Below, piece by piece: positions 25,186 through 32,246 of a stretch of DNA of 64,000 nt (positions are counted from its first letter, which is position 1; the number at the start of each line of letters is the position of its first letter). The stretch lies in contig JAFUYH010000035.1 in the NCBI GenBank assembly GCA_017470605.1, positions 1 to 64,000 of the forward strand, given 5' to 3'. The DNA comes from Treponema sp. GTDB lineage: Bacteria; Spirochaetota; Spirochaetia; Treponematales; Treponemataceae. Below the pieces are notes generated by a model, which searched no databases, was not told where the DNA came from, and was given only the letters and a program-made list of their open reading frames with translations. A program made the translations under genes and the position numbers.

Positions 25186-26583
25186 ATGAAAAAAATCTTA
25201 ATATTAATTATTAGTTTATTCTGTTTATTTTTTGATTTATTTGCTGACGAAAAAAGCTACAATTTACCAAATGGTATTAGTCCAAATGCTTTTGTGTTTG
25301 ATAAAAATGAATTGTTACCAACTCCTAAAGATAATTTCATAATTTATAATTCCTATAATGTAACAGGTACTTTTGAAATCTATGCATGTAACAATACAAA
25401 CAATTGGATTCATTTAGGAAATATTGATATAAACAAAATTGTAGATTCAAAAACATTAAAAACGAAGGAAAAAATAAAAAACTTTCGCTTTTATTGTATA
25501 GACAGCAAAGAAGAATCTCTTGAATATAATGTTTTAAGTAAAAACAATGATATAATTATCAAAGTTAATAAAAGGGAACCTTTGAACATCAATAACAGTT
25601 ATATTGATAATGGATTTTGCATCGTAGATTATAGATATATCGATTTTGATAATCTTAAGTTGAAAAACAATACTTCAAATAATAATTATAAAATTGATTT
25701 GTATTTATTTGATATAAAAAATAGAACTTGGGTTTTAGCTGATAAAGGTAAATTAAATGGTTATGATGATATTTATACAATAAAAAGTAATCTCGAGTTA
25801 AGTGATTATAAAATTTTAGCGTTAGTATCTGATAAAAAAATGAATTTTACTTATAAAACTGATGAAATGAATTCTGACTTGTATATTGAACTATTAGATA
25901 TAAAAAATACTGTTCCAAAGGATTCAGAAGGACTGAAACATATCAAATATGAACTATTAGATATAGAAAACACTGTTCCAGAGGATTCGGAAGGACTAGA
26001 ACATATCAAGTATGACGAAGGTTATTTCACAATCAGTTGGATGCCATATGAATACTTCTTTAATGATGAAAAATATCATTATTATCTAAATACTATAAGG
26101 ATTTCATATACAACCTTCGACAAGGAAAAACAAATGTCGGTTAAACAAGAAGGTTCTTATTTTCTAATAAATGGCAAAACAGTAAAAGTTGTTATTAATG
26201 GAAATAATGAATATGCAAAATTAAATGAAACAAATTTCTTTGAGCTTTTAAAAGAAGGGGTTTCATCAATACTAATACAAATAGGAGCTGACATAAAAAC
26301 TACAATTGATATAAAGCAAACAATGCTACCTTTATCTCAAGATGACAATTTAGATGCTCTTATTGAAAAAATTGGCTTTCCTGATAAAAAGGAAGATGTT
26401 ATTGTTGAATGGCCAGATGTGAAAACAGTTGATGGAATATTTTATGACACTACAAGAAATGTTGAAAACTTTTATGCTACTCATTATTTTTATAAACAAT
26501 ATCCATATTTATGTATTTCCTATGTTAAAGGAAGTTTTCGATGTGGTGAAAGTTTCCTTTGGACTTCTGAATTATCTGAATAA
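25186..26583 (+). CDS. Exported hypothetical protein of cassette 3
   Basis: 465 residues, no recognised family. Signal peptide of about 22 residues (ILIISLFCLFFDLFA) then a long, Asn/Lys/Ile-rich, mainly beta-predicted protein, markedly more AT-rich than its chromosomal neighbours. Residues 235-276 contain a tandem duplication of a 21-residue unit (ELLDIKNTVPKDSEGLKHIKY). The ATG at 25186 has GGAG 5 nt upstream; a GTG at 25171 lies in the cassette leader. It fills cassette 3. Confidence 0.7.
   Translation: MKKILILIISLFCLFFDLFADEKSYNLPNGISPNAFVFDKNELLPTPKDNFIIYNSYNVTGTFEIYACNNTNNWIHLGNIDINKIVDSKTLKTKEKIKNFRFYCIDSKEESLEYNVLSKNNDIIIKVNKREPLNINNSYIDNGFCIVDYRYIDFDNLKLKNNTSNNNYKIDLYLFDIKNRTWVLADKGKLNGYDDIYTIKSNLELSDYKILALVSDKKMNFTYKTDEMNSDLYIELLDIKNTVPKDSEGLKHIKYELLDIENTVPEDSEGLEHIKYDEGYFTISWMPYEYFFNDEKYHYYLNTIRISYTTFDKEKQMSVKQEGSYFLINGKTVKVVINGNNEYAKLNETNFFELLKEGVSSILIQIGADIKTTIDIKQTMLPLSQDDNLDALIEKIGFPDKKEDVIVEWPDVKTVDGIFYDTTRNVENFYATHYFYKQYPYLCISYVKGSFRCGESFLWTSELSE
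25888..26013 (+). repeat. 63-bp tandem duplication within the cassette 3 gene
   Basis: Units 25888-25950 and 25951-26013 begin with GAACTATTAGATATA and encode two 21-residue copies (ELLDI-NTVP-DSEGL-HIKY) differing at four residues. It keeps the frame. Confidence 0.9.
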
Positions 26584-26601
26584 TAAAAAATAAGAATACG
26601 C

Positions 26602-26666
26602 ACATAACAAGGCTTCAAAGCGGATGTCGCAGTCAAGCTGCGCCACCGTTTAAGCGGTTGTTAGGT
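26602..26666 (+). repeat. attC3 recombination site
   Basis: 65 bp from ACATAAC (26602-26608) to GTTAGGT (26660-26666, a perfect GTTRRRY). Arms GCTT-C-AAA-G-CGG-A-TG and CACCGTTTAAGC pair with extrahelical C, G and A in the same places as attC1 and attC2, although the arm sequence itself differs. Loop TCAAG. Confidence 0.92.
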
Positions 26667-26683
26667 TGATGGCGCACTGCGCC
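26667..26683 (+). other. Leader stem-loop of cassette 4
   Basis: GGCGC-ACT-GCGCC (26671-26683), 4 bp after the attC3 core. Confidence 0.6.
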
Positions 26684-26738
26684 ACTTATTGTTAATAAGG
26701 TAAATCTTCCGACAGATACAAAAATAAGGAAAAAAAAG

Positions 26739-27068
26739 ATGAATTATGTTTTTTCAACAATTGGATATTTAGTTTTAGCATTTATTCTAATAGGAATAAA
26801 TTGTTTTATATCATCCAAAATGGTAGATGTTGCTGAATTAAAGGGATATGATCCAAAACAAGAACATATCTATATGTTCTGTTTCTTTTTAGGAATACTT
26901 GGATATTTGTATGTATTAGCGTTACCAGATTTAAGATTACAGAATTTATTAAAATCTGTAATAGAAAAAAAGTATGAAAATACCAGTGAAGTTATTGGAA
27001 AAAAAGAAAGTAACTCAAACAGCAAAAAAAACGTTCGAAAAAGTATTGCAAGTGAAATCTTAAACTAA
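26739..27068 (+). CDS. Small two-TM membrane protein of cassette 4
   Basis: 109 residues, no recognised family. Two hydrophobic helices (about 6-28 and 48-66: IGYLVLAFILIGINCF, YMFCFFLGILGYLYVLAL) joined by a loop, then a basic Lys/Ser/Asn-rich cytoplasmic tail. AAGGAAAAAA precedes the ATG. It is followed by a terminator hairpin, after which HicAB has its own promoter in the same cassette. Confidence 0.65.
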   Translation: MNYVFSTIGYLVLAFILIGINCFISSKMVDVAELKGYDPKQEHIYMFCFFLGILGYLYVLALPDLRLQNLLKSVIEKKYENTSEVIGKKESNSNSKKNVRKSIASEILN

Positions 27069-27084
27069 ACATATTACGATATTC

Positions 27085-27107
27085 GGCGGGTCAAGCCCGC
27101 CTTATTT
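27085..27107 (+). terminator. Terminator, or attC-derived hairpin, after the membrane protein gene
   Basis: GGCGGG-TCAAG-CCCGCC followed by TTATTTTT. The loop TCAAG is identical to that of attC2 and attC3, so it may be a terminator derived from a lost attC apical stem. Confidence 0.65.
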
Positions 27108-27123
27108 TTAATTAAAAAAGAAT

Positions 27124-27152
27124 TTGCTTTTAGTACCATTTTTTAGTATCAT
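27124..27152 (+). promoter_or_regulatory. hicA promoter, probably leaderless
   Basis: TTGCTT (27124-27129), a 17-bp spacer and TATCAT (27147-27152), 6 nt before the ATG at 27159. Direct repeat TAGTACCAT/TAGTATCAT at 27131-27152 could be an operator. TAGTATCATAT is also found in the promoter of the second toxin-antitoxin pair at 29556. Confidence 0.6.
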
Positions 27153-27158
27153 ATATTT

Positions 27159-27422
27159 ATGAATTCAAAACAAAAAAAAGTTTATCAAAGAATTTTTAAA
27201 AATCCTGTCCAATCAGATATTGAATGGAAAGATATTGAAAAATTCTTAGAATCACTTGGAGCTACAATTTCCGAAGGAAATGGTTCTCGAGTTCGTATTG
27301 AATTAAAAGGAGAAAGGGCTGTCTTCCACAGACCTCATCCAGAAAAAGTTACAGACAAAGGTGCTGTAAAATCAATGCGAAGATTTCTTAATAATGCAGG
27401 AGTAAAAGATGATGACTTATAA
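27159..27422 (+). CDS. hicA: HicA-family toxin
   Basis: mRNA-targeting toxin of a type II toxin-antitoxin system. 87 residues with a dsRNA-binding-like fold: WKDIEKFLESLGATISEGNG, RVRIEL and AVFHRPHPEK with the conserved His, then VKSMRRFLNNAGV. No Shine-Dalgarno; -10 box 6 nt upstream. Its 3' end overlaps hicB by 14 bp. It stabilises an array as toxin-antitoxin cassettes do in large Vibrio integrons. Confidence 0.92.
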   Translation: MNSKQKKVYQRIFKNPVQSDIEWKDIEKFLESLGATISEGNGSRVRIELKGERAVFHRPHPEKVTDKGAVKSMRRFLNNAGVKDDDL

Positions 27423-27750
27423 AGGATTTGTTGGTGTAGTTGAATATGATGATGAAGCTCGCATCTTTTCGGGCGAAGTAATTAATACTCGTACTGTAAT
27501 TACTTTTCAAGGAACATCAGTAGATGAAGTCGAAAATGAATTTCATGCTTCCGTCGATGATTATCTTGAATGGTGTAAAGAAGACGGAGTTGAACCAGAA
27601 AAGCCTTATTCAGGAAAATTCAATGTTCGTATTTCACCATTATTTCATAGTAAAATAGCTATCGCTGCAAAAAAATTAAATATGTCTTTAAATAGTTTTG
27701 TAGAAAAGTCACTTAATGATGAATTAAATTCTATGGAATTGGCTTTTTAG
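27409..27750 (+). CDS. hicB: HicB-family antitoxin
   Basis: 113 residues. The N-terminal degenerate RNase-H-like domain is recognised by YKGFVGVVEYDDEARIFSGEV, FQGTSVDEVENEFHASVDDYLEWC, and the C-terminal DNA-binding ribbon-helix-helix by SGKFNVRISPLFHSKIAIAAKK, LNMSLNSFVEKSL. It neutralises HicA and likely represses the promoter. The ATG at 27409 or 27412 lies within hicA, so translation is coupled. Confidence 0.93.
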   Translation: MMTYKGFVGVVEYDDEARIFSGEVINTRTVITFQGTSVDEVENEFHASVDDYLEWCKEDGVEPEKPYSGKFNVRISPLFHSKIAIAAKKLNMSLNSFVEKSLNDELNSMELAF

Positions 27751-27757
27751 AGACGCA

Positions 27758-27953
27758 ACCTTACAAAGGTTACGACCTTCGGTCGTTTGCATTTAAGGAA
27801 ATTATTATCTAGTGCGCTTGCGCGCACGATGCATCATAGCCGACAGCGGAATAATCAATTGTTCCGAGACATTATTTCGATGAGCCTAAAAAATGCTTTC
27901 GCATTTTTATTAACGGATCTTCGATTGTAGGCAGGTACAACCAGTTGTTATGT
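27758..27953 (+). repeat. attC4, composite of a long attC and a second right half-site
   Basis: Begins with ACCTTAC (27758-27764). The next ~100 bp (27764-27862) are nearly identical to attC5. Its right core is degenerate (GTTCCGA, 27861-27867). A further 86 bp then end in GGTACAACCAGTTGTTATGT, the right half of an attC1/2-type site, with core GTTATGT at 27947-27953. It reads as two sites fused by deletion or by a lost cassette. Confidence 0.65.
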
Positions 27954-27973
27954 GGACGCTCGCACTGGGGCGC
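27954..27973 (+). other. Leader stem-loop of cassette 5
   Basis: CGCTC-GCACT-GGGGCG (27957-27972, one G-U pair), directly after the attC4 core. Confidence 0.55.
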
Positions 27974-27984
27974 ATGGTAAAAGA

Positions 27985-28161
27985 ATGAATGAAAAAAAAT
28001 ATCTCGAACAAAGAGCAAAAAAAGTTTCTGTAGAAAAATTTAAATATGTTTTACCAAAAGTTCCTGAAGCAGAACCTGCAGATTCTACGGAATTAGAAAA
28101 AGACATGTCAAGGACTTCTATGAATGCAATGTGGGAAGAATTAAAAAATGACACATGGTGA
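27985..28161 (+). CDS. Small hypothetical protein of cassette 5
   Basis: 58 residues, strongly charged, no TM: KKYLEQRAKKVSVEKFKYVL, PKVPEAEPADSTELEKDMSR, MNAMWEELKND. Size and composition resemble antitoxin-type proteins but no family is recognised and no toxin follows. The ATG at 27985 is preferred; the longer frame from a GTG at 27952 starts inside the recombination core and reads through the leader stem-loop. A GAGGTCGTAAG/CTTGCGGCCTC terminator-like hairpin with a T-run follows near 28221-28255. Confidence 0.5.
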   Translation: MNEKKYLEQRAKKVSVEKFKYVLPKVPEAEPADSTELEKDMSRTSMNAMWEELKNDTW

Positions 28162-28329
28162 GTCCTACCATAAGTGGAATCCTTAAAAGGAAATCGCACC
28201 TTTAATCGCGAGTGTTTCACGGAGGTCGTAAGTTTTCTTGCGGCCTCATTTTTTATGTAAATTATTTTTAAACTAGTACTTTAATGTTTTTCTCGACAAA
28301 CAGCATTATCCTTAAAAAAAGGAGTTATT

Positions 28330-29511
28330 ATGCACAGAAAAAAAACTGTCAGAAAAATCAAAAGAATAATTTCACAATTTATTGAAACAGAATACTGGTA
28401 TCGCTTCCGCCGACTTCCAAGTTTCTGGTACGACGATAAACAAAACATCTATAGTCCATTAAATGAGAAGATTCCTGCACGTGACTGGCTTACACGAACT
28501 TGGGATGGTGAAAATGATATTCTTGATATAATGCGCCTTAAAATTGAACATATGTTCTGGAATCTCAAAGAGCATGGTAATCAGGCATATTTTTATCTTG
28601 ATTCTGGCAACCTTAAATCACAATATCGAGAAGCTGTACCAGATAGTGATAGGAAATGGGCAATTGATCAAATTTTTAATAAATATTTTTCTGGAATCAA
28701 ACCAAAGTATTTAAGCTGGAATCATTCTTTCTCTGAAGAATGTCATGAGACACGTAATTGGAAATCACAGCTCTGGATTGGAAATACATACACTCAAGAA
28801 TATGATAGAGAAGATTCATCATCTGTTATAAATGATTTTGAAAATCATTCAGACTCTGGTCTTTGTCATTATTATTTAATTTGTCAGGGAACTTCATCTC
28901 TTAAAGAGAATAAAATAATCAATAGGATTTTTTATATCGCACACGAAACTGATATCCAGATTCCTCCAAATGAAATTCCAAAAGATAAAAAACTCTATGA
29001 CTTTAATAAAGAAGATTTTCTTAAAGGCATACATAAAGAAGCACCTCAATATAGAAAAAAAGTTTTTACGAAAGATTTTGAATTGTCTGCTGATTTTGGA
29101 ACTTCTCCTTTCTCAGATTTGCATAAACTTCAGGACACGATAAATCAAAATAAAATTCTCATTCCTAATATCATAGATGAAATTATTTCTGGAGAGCAGA
29201 GTTTTTATATTTCAATGCCTGATTATAGAAAGCTTTCTCCAGAAACAAGAAAACTTGTCCGTGGAAATAGACGTACCCTGACTCAATTGTTACATCTTCG
29301 TCACCTTATAAAGAATATTCAAAAGATTGATCACATGAATAAAAAATACACAAGGATATATCGTAATAATGAGAAATTGAATGAATTATCTCAGAAAGAA
29401 AAAGTACTTGCTTATAAAAAGGCAGAACAGTTATATAAAGAAGACAGAAAAACAGCTTACCGAAAACTTGCAGATTTTATGGCAGGACAAGGCGATTGCT
29501 GGTGGGATTAA
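28330..29511 (+). CDS. Hypothetical protein, 393 residues
   Basis: No recognised family. Hydrophilic, no signal peptide or TM. Aromatic-rich N-terminal part (FIETEYWYRFRRLPSFWYDD, IPARDWLTRTWDGEND), a central region and a basic, helical C-terminus (RGNRRTLTQLLHLRHLIKNI, YKKAEQLYKEDRKTAYRKLA). AAAGGAG precedes the ATG. Composition is AT-rich like the other cassette genes. No attC separates it from the toxin-antitoxin pair downstream, so both may belong to one multi-gene cassette. Phage origin is possible but not demonstrable here. Confidence 0.6.
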   Translation: MHRKKTVRKIKRIISQFIETEYWYRFRRLPSFWYDDKQNIYSPLNEKIPARDWLTRTWDGENDILDIMRLKIEHMFWNLKEHGNQAYFYLDSGNLKSQYREAVPDSDRKWAIDQIFNKYFSGIKPKYLSWNHSFSEECHETRNWKSQLWIGNTYTQEYDREDSSSVINDFENHSDSGLCHYYLICQGTSSLKENKIINRIFYIAHETDIQIPPNEIPKDKKLYDFNKEDFLKGIHKEAPQYRKKVFTKDFELSADFGTSPFSDLHKLQDTINQNKILIPNIIDEIISGEQSFYISMPDYRKLSPETRKLVRGNRRTLTQLLHLRHLIKNIQKIDHMNKKYTRIYRNNEKLNELSQKEKVLAYKKAEQLYKEDRKTAYRKLADFMAGQGDCWWD

Positions 29512-29535
29512 GTATTTCAGAGCCCGCCTTTTTTC

Positions 29536-29574
29536 TTGTTAAATCAGTCTTAATATAGTATCATATTAAGACTG
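29536..29574 (+). promoter_or_regulatory. Promoter and dyad operator of the Phd/RelE-type pair
   Basis: TTGTTA (29536-29541), a 17-bp spacer and TATCAT (29559-29564). A perfect 12-bp inverted repeat CAGTCTTAATAT/ATATTAAGACTG (29545-29574, 6-nt centre) covers the -10 box, as expected for antitoxin autoregulation. Confidence 0.8.
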
Positions 29575-29583
29575 GAGGTTTTT

Positions 29584-29868
29584 ATGATTACAAATGTTCA
29601 GGAATGTATTAAACCGATTTCCTATGTAAAAACTAATGCTGCCGACATGATGAATTTTGTAAATGACAAAAAAGAACCGTTAATCATTACACAAAACGGT
29701 GAATCTCGGGCAGTATTAATTGATGTTGAATCTTACCAGGAAATGAAGGATGCATTCAATTTGTTAAAAATCATTCAATTCTCTGAAATGGATGTACAGG
29801 CTGGAAGAACAAAACCTGCAAAAGAAGTTTTTTCAAATTTAAGAAGGAAGTACAATCTTGGAAGATGA
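29584..29868 (+). CDS. Phd/YefM-family antitoxin
   Basis: 94 residues. N-terminal DNA-binding fold of Phd/YefM with IKPISYVKTNAADMMNFV, PLIITQNGESRAVLIDVESY, and a C-terminal helical toxin-wrapping tail (QAGRTKPAKEVFSNLRRKY). GGAGG precedes the ATG. Overlaps the toxin by 11 bp. The dyad upstream is its likely binding site. Confidence 0.92.
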   Translation: MITNVQECIKPISYVKTNAADMMNFVNDKKEPLIITQNGESRAVLIDVESYQEMKDAFNLLKIIQFSEMDVQAGRTKPAKEVFSNLRRKYNLGR

Positions 29869-30208
29869 AAAAATTGAAGAAATTATAATTTCAGAATTTG
29901 CCGAAGCAGATTTGGATGAAATTGCTGCTTATCATTATTCTCGAAGTCCAAATTACGTTGAAAGAATAATTTCTGAATTTGAAGAAAATGTTTTGTCACT
30001 CCAGAAACATCCTAAAAGCGGAAGAACAGTTCCCGAATTGGAACGTCAGGGTATAACAAAATATAGAGAATTGATTCAAGAATATTATAGAATCGTTTAT
30101 GAAATCTCAGGTAATAAAGTAATAGTTCACACAATAATCGATGGTCGAAGGAATTTTGAAGAAATAATAATTTCAAAATTATCTCGTTACTATGGTAGCA
30201 AAACCTAA
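29858..30208 (+). CDS. RelE/ParE-superfamily toxin
   Basis: 116 residues: FAEADLDEIAAYHYSRSPNYVERIISEFEE with the ParE-like helical hairpin, then LQKHPKSGRTVPELERQGITKYRELIQEYYRIVYEI, and a final HTIIDGRRNFEEII strand. TTG is the start, with AAGGAAG about 9 nt upstream; no in-frame ATG fits. It ends within the first core of attC5 (30203-30209), so the cassette has essentially no 3' spacer. Confidence 0.9.
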   Translation: MEDEKIEEIIISEFAEADLDEIAAYHYSRSPNYVERIISEFEENVLSLQKHPKSGRTVPELERQGITKYRELIQEYYRIVYEISGNKVIVHTIIDGRRNFEEIIISKLSRYYGSKT

Positions 30209-30312
30209 CAAAGGTTACGACCTTCGGTCGTTTGCATTTAAGGAAATTATTATCTAGTGCGCTTGCGCGCACGATGCATCATAGCCGACTGCGGAACAAT
30301 CAATTGTTATGT
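30203..30312 (+). repeat. attC5, long attC site
   Basis: 110 bp from ACCTAAC (30203-30209, a perfect RYYYAAC) to GTTATGT (30306-30312). Internal hairpins ACGACC/GGTCGT and GTGCGC/GCGCAC. The interior is nearly identical to 27764-27862 in attC4 (two substitutions seen). Confidence 0.85.
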
Positions 30313-30331
30313 GGGCGCACCACTGGTGCAC
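30313..30331 (+). other. Leader stem-loop of cassette 6
   Basis: GCACC-ACT-GGTGC (30317-30329) after the attC5 core and immediately before a GGAG Shine-Dalgarno. Confidence 0.6.
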
Positions 30332-30342
30332 GGAGAATGAAA

Positions 30343-30743
30343 ATGGAAATAATAAAAAAATCCGAAATCAAAATTTTAAGCAATCCTGGTGTTGAATCAT
30401 TTCAGCTATTGAATCCAGAAAATAGTAAATCTGAACGAATTACTATTACAAGAGTTTTGGTACAACCAAATAATGAACAACCTCGTCATAAACATGATAC
30501 TTCTGAACAAATCTGGATTGCAGTAAGAGGTAAAGGTGTTTTGCTGCTTGCGGTGATAAAGAAGAATTATTTGAATCCGGCGATGTGGTTCGTTTTGCAG
30601 ATGGAGATATTCACGGACTAAAAAATAAAAGTCAGGATGTATTTGAGTATATCTCTGTAACATCTCCTCCAATTAATTTTGGATATGCATATAAAAAGCA
30701 GATAATCCACATGATAAAAGATATGTCTGCCACATTTCACTGA
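30343..30743 (+). pseudogene. Frameshifted cupin-domain protein
   Basis: The first frame gives a cupin motif 1 (QPRHKHDTSEQIWIAVRGKG) and then loses sense near 30540. The next frame continues the cupin as CGDKEELFESGDVVRFADGD, IHGLKNKSQDVFEYISVTSP, ending at TGA 30741-30743. One indel separates the halves. GGAG lies 7 nt before the ATG at 30343. It is the last cassette of the array; no attC is seen after it. Confidence 0.78.
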
Positions 30744-30848
30744 TGCTTCCTGAAAATTACAGAGCAGATAAGGTTTCCATAACAACTTCCTATCAGAAGA
30801 ATGCATCAGGCAAAAATATGAAACATCATTGAAAATAAATCAAATTTT
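30744..30848. other. Distal integron boundary region
   Basis: About 105 bp without a gene and without a recognisable attC. The next sequence is a degraded minus-strand gene unrelated to cassettes, so the array ends about here. Confidence 0.45.
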
Positions 30849-31048
30849 CTATCTGAACAGGGTGCACATACCGCTTTTTCGGTAGTAATCTATAAGTTTT
30901 TCCAGGTCAGTGCGGTGCAGCGCATATCTTTTGCAAGACAGTCCATGCACAAAAAGTCACTGGCACCGCGGTTTACAAGTTTTCTGTAAATCGCAATGTC
31001 ATCGGCGAGAAGTTCATGATCACAACGGAAACAGGACTGATAATTCAC
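30849..31048 (-). pseudogene. Remnant of a small Cys-rich zinc-ribbon-like protein
   Basis: Read on the minus strand from GTG 31048: SCFRCDHELLADDIAIYRKL, VNRGASDFLCMDCLAKDM, then a frameshift near 30905, after which LEKLIDYYRKSGMCTLFR continues to a stop at 30849. Two CxxC pairs and the LVNRGA-FLC-DCLA pattern match a small zinc-ribbon-like family common in gut Firmicutes. One indel breaks it. Confidence 0.6.
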
Positions 31049-31063
31049 GTCACCTACCCCAAG

Positions 31064-31095
31064 ACAGGACTAAGTTTCTAAAAACTTAGCCCTGT
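31064..31095. terminator. Hairpin at the end of the GH27 gene
   Basis: 14-bp stem ACAGGACTAAGTTT/AAACTTAG-CCTGT with one mismatch and a 4-nt loop, overlapping the GH27 stop region. There is no clear T-run on the minus strand, so it is either a weak terminator or a processing/stability hairpin. Confidence 0.5.
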
Positions 31096-32246
31096 TACTG
31101 GCGGACAAGTTTTGCACGGAACATAAGGCTTCCATGACTTTCTACAGTAAAACTTGCGCGTTCTGCAAATTTCCCCAAAGATTCATGCTTATAGCAGTCA
31201 TAAAGTTCCAGAGCCCGGCCAGAAGAATATGGCAGGCCAATGTCAAAAAACTGCAAGGACATTTCTGCATTTTTATCAGAAAAATTAAACATGCCGATTG
31301 CATAGTCGCCGCCAGCCAAAGGCTTAATAAGGCTGAAAACATTTTCAGGATTGTTCCACTGACGCACACAGAAAGGTCCGCGACATTCCACATCCTGATT
31401 TATGGCAATCACATCCTTATTTGTAAGGATTTCCTTTGCCTTTGCACTCATCTTTCTTACATCACAGCCAATCATAAGTGCAGAATTCATAATTGCCCAC
31501 AAAGCAAAATGAGTCTGATATTCAACATCTGTACAACCGCCTACAGCATTTATAAACTCATTGTTGCTGGTTCCGTGCATTCCCACAACCAGCATATCCA
31601 TGTCATTATGACAGTAAGAAGCTCCGTAAGCCTGCTTGTCTATCTGACTTTTTGCAATGTTTGCAATAGAAGTCCAGCTGTCCTGAATATCTCCAGTAGA
31701 ACGGAACAGGTTTGCCCCCGCTCCGCGAATCCAGGTATGAACATTATCACTTCCCCAGTTGCAGGCAGAAAAAACTATATCGCGACCGCAGTTACGAAGA
31801 GCCATTGCCATGCGGCGATAGAGATTTGGACCGTCTGCAGAAGCAGGTTTATAGCAGAAATCATATTTTAAATAATCTACTCCCCAGGAAGCAAATGTCT
31901 GGGCATCAATAAATTCATGCTCAAAACTGCCGGGGTAGCCTGCACAGGTATGAGTTCCCGCACAGGAATACATTCCAAATTTCAAGCCTTTTGAATGGAC
32001 ATAATCGGCCACAGCCTTAATTCCGTTTGGAAATTTCTGATGCTCTGGAACAAGGCGGCCTTTTGAATCGCGAACCTTTTCACTCCAGCAGTCATCAATT
32101 ACAATATATTCATAACCTGCGTCACGAAGTCCGCTTTCTACAAAAAAATCTGCAGTAGTCTTTATCAGTTCTTCATTAATATTCCATGAAAATGTATTCC
32201 ATGAATTCCAGCCCATAGGCGGTAAAGGTGCAAGAGTCTTCTTCAT
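31095..32246 (-). CDS. GH27 alpha-galactosidase
   Basis: Removes alpha-1,6-galactose side chains, for instance from galactomannan oligosaccharides; no signal peptide, so cytoplasmic. 383 residues. LPPMGWNSWNTFSWNINE and YEYIVIDDCW open the barrel; nucleophile Asp129 in YLKYDFCY; acid/base Asp186 in FRSTGDIQDSW; a C-terminal beta-sandwich follows from about residue 290. The start overlaps the thiN stop (ATGA), and GGAGG lies within the thiN tail, so the genes are translationally coupled. GH36 at 35669 is a second alpha-galactosidase. Confidence 0.94.
   Translation of the reverse strand: MKKTLAPLPPMGWNSWNTFSWNINEELIKTTADFFVESGLRDAGYEYIVIDDCWSEKVRDSKGRLVPEHQKFPNGIKAVADYVHSKGLKFGMYSCAGTHTCAGYPGSFEHEFIDAQTFASWGVDYLKYDFCYKPASADGPNLYRRMAMALRNCGRDIVFSACNWGSDNVHTWIRGAGANLFRSTGDIQDSWTSIANIAKSQIDKQAYGASYCHNDMDMLVVGMHGTSNNEFINAVGGCTDVEYQTHFALWAIMNSALMIGCDVRKMSAKAKEILTNKDVIAINQDVECRGPFCVRQWNNPENVFSLIKPLAGGDYAIGMFNFSDKNAEMSLQFFDIGLPYSSGRALELYDCYKHESLGKFAERASFTVESHGSLMFRAKLVRQ

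Noticed and set aside
27085..27107. Additional attC site between the membrane protein gene and hicA
   Set aside because: Only the apical stem and TCAAG loop are present; no core sites or outer arms could be found, so it is listed as a terminator.
27952..27984. GTG start for the small cassette 5 protein
   Set aside because: It would begin inside the recombination core; the extra residues encode only the leader stem-loop.
23176..30312. CRISPR array or phage att repeats as explanation for the repeated sequences
   Set aside because: The repeats are kilobases apart, have attC architecture with bulged arms and lie between genes; there are no spacers or cas genes.
30232..30342. Longer cupin ORF starting inside attC5
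   Set aside because: The extension reads through the attC site and leader stem-loop, whereas GGAG supports the ATG at 30343.
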